Source: Anaerolineales bacterium UBA1136
GTDB taxonomy: Bacteria; Chloroflexota; Anaerolineae; Anaerolineales; UBA11657
DNA: 16,658 bases
NCBI GenBank assembly: GCA_002311455.1
Contig: DCAJ01000040.1
Location: forward strand, 3,982 to 20,639
Direction of reading: 5' to 3'
The translations under genes and the position numbers were made by a program. Shown here in pieces: positions 13,853 to 16,658 of the stretch. The number at the start of each line of letters is the position of its first letter. Within the stretch, counting starts at the first letter, position 1. The notes beneath the pieces were generated by a model. That model saw nothing but the letters and a program-made list of their open reading frames with translations, was not told the origin of the DNA and did no database searches.

Positions 13853-14446
13853 TCATTCAGACGTACTGTCCAAATCTTCAGACTCTGTCTGATCAATCAG
13901 TTCGTCCACACTAGAATTATCATTATCAGCCAGAGACAAATCGTTTACAATTACGGATTCATCGTAACCACTAATACTATCATCCTGACTATCAGAGCTG
14001 TCCCCTTCTTGATAAACAACCACTGTGACACTGGGAATCAAATCCGCTGTCAATCGAATCGGAATTTCTACAATACCAAGCTCACGAATTGGTGGTGCAA
14101 TAACATTACGACGATCAATCTTTTCTCCCGTAGAATCTTTAATCGCGTCTACAATCATCTGGTGCGTTACAGAGCCATAAAGCCGACCCTGCTCTCCTGC
14201 ACGTACAGGAAACTCTAAACGTAAGTCTGCTAACAACTCGGCAGTATCTGCTTTATCAATATTTTCTTGTTCACGACGCTTATCACCTGCAGCACGCACA
14301 TTTTCGGCTTGCTTCTGCACACCTACAGTAGCTGGAACAGCAAAAGCGCGAGGTAGAAGGTAGTTGCGCGCATAACCATCGGCCACTTTTCTTACATCTC
14401 CTGCACGGCCTAGATTATAAACATCTTTAAGTAACATAACTTTCAT
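13853..14446 (-). CDS. rplI: 50S ribosomal protein L9 with acidic C-terminal extension
   Basis: The N-terminal domain is a clear L9: MKVMLLKDVYNLGRAGDVRKVADGYARNYLLPRAFAVPAT (1-40). A charged connecting helix (about 41-75) and the C-terminal RNA-binding domain follow (LYGSVT at 89-94, IRELGIVEIPIRLTADL at 120-136). L9 binds 23S rRNA at the L1-stalk base and affects frame maintenance. The usual length is near 148 residues. Here about 50 extra residues follow, with about 19 Asp/Glu, many Ser and no Lys or Arg. The tail is probably disordered. The ATG at 14446 gives the canonical start. The gene lies 122 bases after psuG on the same strand. The usual rpsF-ssb-rpsR neighbours are absent here. Confidence 0.95.
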   Translation of the reverse strand: MKVMLLKDVYNLGRAGDVRKVADGYARNYLLPRAFAVPATVGVQKQAENVRAAGDKRREQENIDKADTAELLADLRLEFPVRAGEQGRLYGSVTHQMIVDAIKDSTGEKIDRRNVIAPPIRELGIVEIPIRLTADLIPSVTVVVYQEGDSSDSQDDSISGYDESVIVNDLSLADNDNSSVDELIDQTESEDLDSTSE

Positions 14447-14521
14447 CAGGATAAAGGCCTCTATCTATCTACTGTACAACGACTAATATCACTATATGTT
14501 TACCAACTCCCAAATGAGCCG

Positions 14522-14557
14522 GACTGTGCATTCTACCAGATAATGCACCACACAGTC
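14522..14557 (-). terminator. Imperfect hairpin downstream of psuG
   Basis: GACTGTGCATT (14522-14532) pairs with the segment 14542-14557, with a five-base bulge on one side and a 9-nt loop. It begins about 12 bases after the psuG stop on the minus strand. No T-run follows, so it is at best a weak terminator or processing site between psuG and rplI. Confidence 0.3.
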
Positions 14558-14568
14558 AATTATAATTT

Positions 14569-15483
14569 TCATATAACAGTATTGGCAATCTCCTTAGACA
14601 CCATGCCAGCAATTCTCGCATTGTTCTCGAGCAAAGCAATGTTAACACGCAGACTTGCGCCTGCAGTAATTTCTTTCACCTTATCTAACAAATAAGGTGT
14701 GATATGTTTGCCTCTAACACCATGCGAATTAGCCTGATCAAGAGCCTGATCAATAGCAATCTGAATTTCTTTTCCAGGAAGCGCTTCCTTTTCTGGTGGA
14801 GGTACAGTAACAACCATGCCACCTGTCATGCCTAGATCAATGTGCGTACGCCATAATTCAGCTACTGTGGTAGGGGTATTAGCACGCACTTCCAGAGGTA
14901 AAGCGCTAGATCTAGCATAAAAAGCCGGCAAATCATCTACACCATATCCTATGACAGGAATACCATGTGTCTCGAGCCATTCTAGTGTAGCTGAAAGATC
15001 TAAGACAGATTTTGCTCCTGAGCACACCACCACCAGTGGAGTGCGCGCTATCTCTGGAAGATCAGCCGATACATCAGGCTCATCTCCTCGGTGCACCCCA
15101 CCTATGCCGCCTGTAGCCAAAACTCTTATATCAGCCCAACTTGCCGCTAACATGGTTCCAGCTACGGTAGTGGCTCCAGTAAGTCTTCTAGCAACAACAT
15201 TAGCGAAATCACGCCTACTCACCTTAACTACATTATCAGTATTGGCTAAGATCTCAAGCTCGTTATCAGTTAGACCAATTTTCACTTGACCATCCAATAT
15301 TGCCACAGTAGCTGGAATAGCCCCCTGAGAACGTACGATTGACTGCAATTTACGGGCCGTTTCCAGGTTTTGCGGGCGAGGCAAACCATGTGCAATAACA
15401 GTCGATTCTAATGCAACAACTGGTTTACCAGTCTCGACAGCAGACTTAACTTCAGCAAGCACCTCAACAAAATTATTATTCAT
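14569..15483 (-). CDS. psuG: Pseudouridine-5'-phosphate glycosidase
   Basis: The 304-residue protein matches PsuG along its length: VVALESTVIAHGLPRPQN (22-39, catalytic-type Glu26), IPATVAILDGQVKIGL (56-71), VVKVSRRDFANVVARRLTGATTVAGTM (85-111), ATGGIGGVHRG (123-133), VVCSGAKSVLDL (152-163, where Lys158 is probably the Schiff-base lysine), and GKHITPYLLDKVKEIT near residue 258. PsuG is a Mn2+-dependent lyase that interconverts pseudouridine 5'-phosphate with uracil and ribose 5-phosphate. In most bacteria it works with the kinase PsuK, for which no gene is visible here. The ATG at 15483 has GAGGAT about seven bases upstream. The preceding gene ends 32 bases earlier on the same strand, so the two may be co-transcribed. 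Confidence 0.95.
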   Translation of the reverse strand: MNNNFVEVLAEVKSAVETGKPVVALESTVIAHGLPRPQNLETARKLQSIVRSQGAIPATVAILDGQVKIGLTDNELEILANTDNVVKVSRRDFANVVARRLTGATTVAGTMLAASWADIRVLATGGIGGVHRGDEPDVSADLPEIARTPLVVVCSGAKSVLDLSATLEWLETHGIPVIGYGVDDLPAFYARSSALPLEVRANTPTTVAELWRTHIDLGMTGGMVVTVPPPEKEALPGKEIQIAIDQALDQANSHGVRGKHITPYLLDKVKEITAGASLRVNIALLENNARIAGMVSKEIANTVI

Positions 15484-15515
15484 AACATATCCTCATATTA
15501 TTTCTTGCCATGACA

Positions 15516-16658
15516 TTAATTGTCTCCAAAGGTAATTTCTGTTATCTTCACAGAACCATCTGAAAATTTATCGGAAATAAGTCGCTGGTGATTTAAATCA
15601 TTGTAGAGACCAGCATAAATATTGTAAACGCCAGGTTCGATATCTGTGGGAAGTATAATTTCATGATTATCAATAATATATTCACCTGGTAACCAGCCTG
15701 TTGTCGGGCGTGTCCATCCAGCCGGCTCCTCGTCAGACTGAGCGATTAGATTCCCAGACTCATCAATTATGTGAACAAACACACGATAAGCTTCTAGTAT
15801 ATTTGCATTAGCCTCCCATACTAATTTAATCTTGAGAATTCCACTGTCAGAAACAAATTGATTACTAATATTATATCCAGAGAGGGTAGCCACATCACCT
15901 AGTTCAACATCTAGGATAGTGATATCATTTGGCTTATCAAACAGCCTTTCTGGCACATTTACGCGCAACAAATCTGTGTATGCAAATTCCCCCAATATAT
16001 CACCGCCTGGACTCACCAACTTCATGTGCCAACTATATTGACCGCTGGGAAGATCTGCTGGAACTCGTGTAATGTATTGGTCACGCACTATTTCATTTGA
16101 ATTCCACACCATTGGTGGATAATTAACACCTATCTCAAAATCAAAAGAGGCTTGCTCTTTTCGGTTGGGTCCCACCATGCTTATTCGCGCCTGATATGGC
16201 CCACTACTGGATCCTGCGCCGCTCCATACAGCATGTATACCAACTACTTCGCCTGATACCGCCTCAGTTCTATCTACCACGAAATCCCAAAGTAACCACC
16301 CATCATCTCCGAGAACAGCCAACGGCTCATCGTTTGCGAAAGAACTTTGATCCGCGCTAATAATTTCTATTGTACCTATTGTGCTTACATTTAATACTTC
16401 TAAACTGTCTTGACGAAAGGCAATGACTTCTAGGTAATACGTGCCCGGCGGCGTGCCTGACAACGGCTGCACAGCATACTTGTCGATAACATATTTGTCC
16501 AGTGGCCAGAAATCTGTACCTGGCATGAAACGCCAACCCCTAGGTCGTACTATTTCTGACGTGTTCCACAAACGACCTTGTGAATCACGTAGACGAACAT
16601 TAAAACCGTACACCAGTCCAATGTTACGCTGAGCTTGCCAGAAAAGATCTAGTTCAAC
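15516..16658 (-). CDS. C-terminal part of a large membrane/glycosyltransferase-type protein with beta-sandwich repeats, 5' end outside window
   Basis: The frame is open to the right edge, where it reads VELDLFWQAQRNIGLVYGFN, so only the last ~380 residues are present. They form about three beta-sandwich modules. The pattern is L-x-W-x-A-x(n)-Y-x-V-F-V-H-I-I-D-E-x-G, then a QSDEEP block (QSD at 15739-15747), then WLPGEYIID and DIEPGVYNIYAGLYN. This tail is common at the C-terminus of Chloroflexota-type membrane glycosyltransferases (GT39/PMT-like) and related surface proteins, where it faces the outside. No membrane helix is visible in this part, so the catalytic section would be in the missing N-terminus. 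The function is inferred only from the tail. It lies upstream of psuG on the same strand with a 32-base gap. Confidence 0.75.
   Translation of the reverse strand, partial: VELDLFWQAQRNIGLVYGFNVRLRDSQGRLWNTSEIVRPRGWRFMPGTDFWPLDKYVIDKYAVQPLSGTPPGTYYLEVIAFRQDSLEVLNVSTIGTIEIISADQSSFANDEPLAVLGDDGWLLWDFVVDRTEAVSGEVVGIHAVWSGAGSSSGPYQARISMVGPNRKEQASFDFEIGVNYPPMVWNSNEIVRDQYITRVPADLPSGQYSWHMKLVSPGGDILGEFAYTDLLRVNVPERLFDKPNDITILDVELGDVATLSGYNISNQFVSDSGILKIKLVWEANANILEAYRVFVHIIDESGNLIAQSDEEPAGWTRPTTGWLPGEYIIDNHEIILPTDIEPGVYNIYAGLYNDLNHQRLISDKFSDGSVKITEITFGDN

Overview
The window looks like a piece of a bacterial chromosome, most plausibly Chloroflexota or a similar deep lineage. That assignment is inference. 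It rests on a stand-alone two-domain Elp3, a RodZ-like protein, a large secreted Asp-box protein, a C-terminal beta-sandwich tail typical of Chloroflexota-like membrane glycosyltransferases, and a MCO-ZIP gene pair. There is no rRNA or other phylogenetic marker beyond ribosomal protein L9.

The window has two halves of different character. Bases 1 to about 9,900 are GC-richer and loosely packed. They look like accessory sequence: an 815+ residue Asp-box protein (open at the left edge), a polytopic TM-helix-repeat/MscS-like channel, a DUF3105 membrane-anchored protein, and a metal-handling operon of a TAT-exported multicopper oxidase followed by a ZIP transporter. The long gaps between them hold gene debris not visible as intact reading frames: a possible tyrosine-recombinase tail with an amber stop (2495-2743), an unrecognised gene with a frameshift (4708-5039), a frameshifted small alpha/beta-barrel gene (5251-5527) and the C-terminal end of a large serine recombinase (6624-6806). 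They also hold three strong inverted repeats (2763-2833, 5669-5714, 9678-9717).

A tRNA-Val(CAC) gene (9905-9978, minus strand) marks the change. To its right the sequence is AT-rich, tightly packed and core-like: elp3, a divergent Trm9-like methyltransferase, a RodZ-like gene, rplI (L9), psuG, and the 3' part of a large membrane or glycosyltransferase-type gene open at the right edge.

Three points of biology stand out. (1) elp3 and a Trm9-like methyltransferase diverge from a 23-bp gap whose two -10 elements overlap, each 7-8 nt from a GTG start. This predicts two leaderless mRNAs and a possible bacterial route to a methyl-esterified wobble uridine. (2) The mco-zip operon has a good sigma70-type promoter whose -10 lies inside a perfect 40-bp palindrome with a DtxR/MntR-like core, which suggests metal-controlled transcription of an oxidise-and-import system. 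(3) The recombinase remnants, the inverted repeats and the composition change at a tRNA gene suggest an old, decaying genomic island to the left of tRNA-Val.
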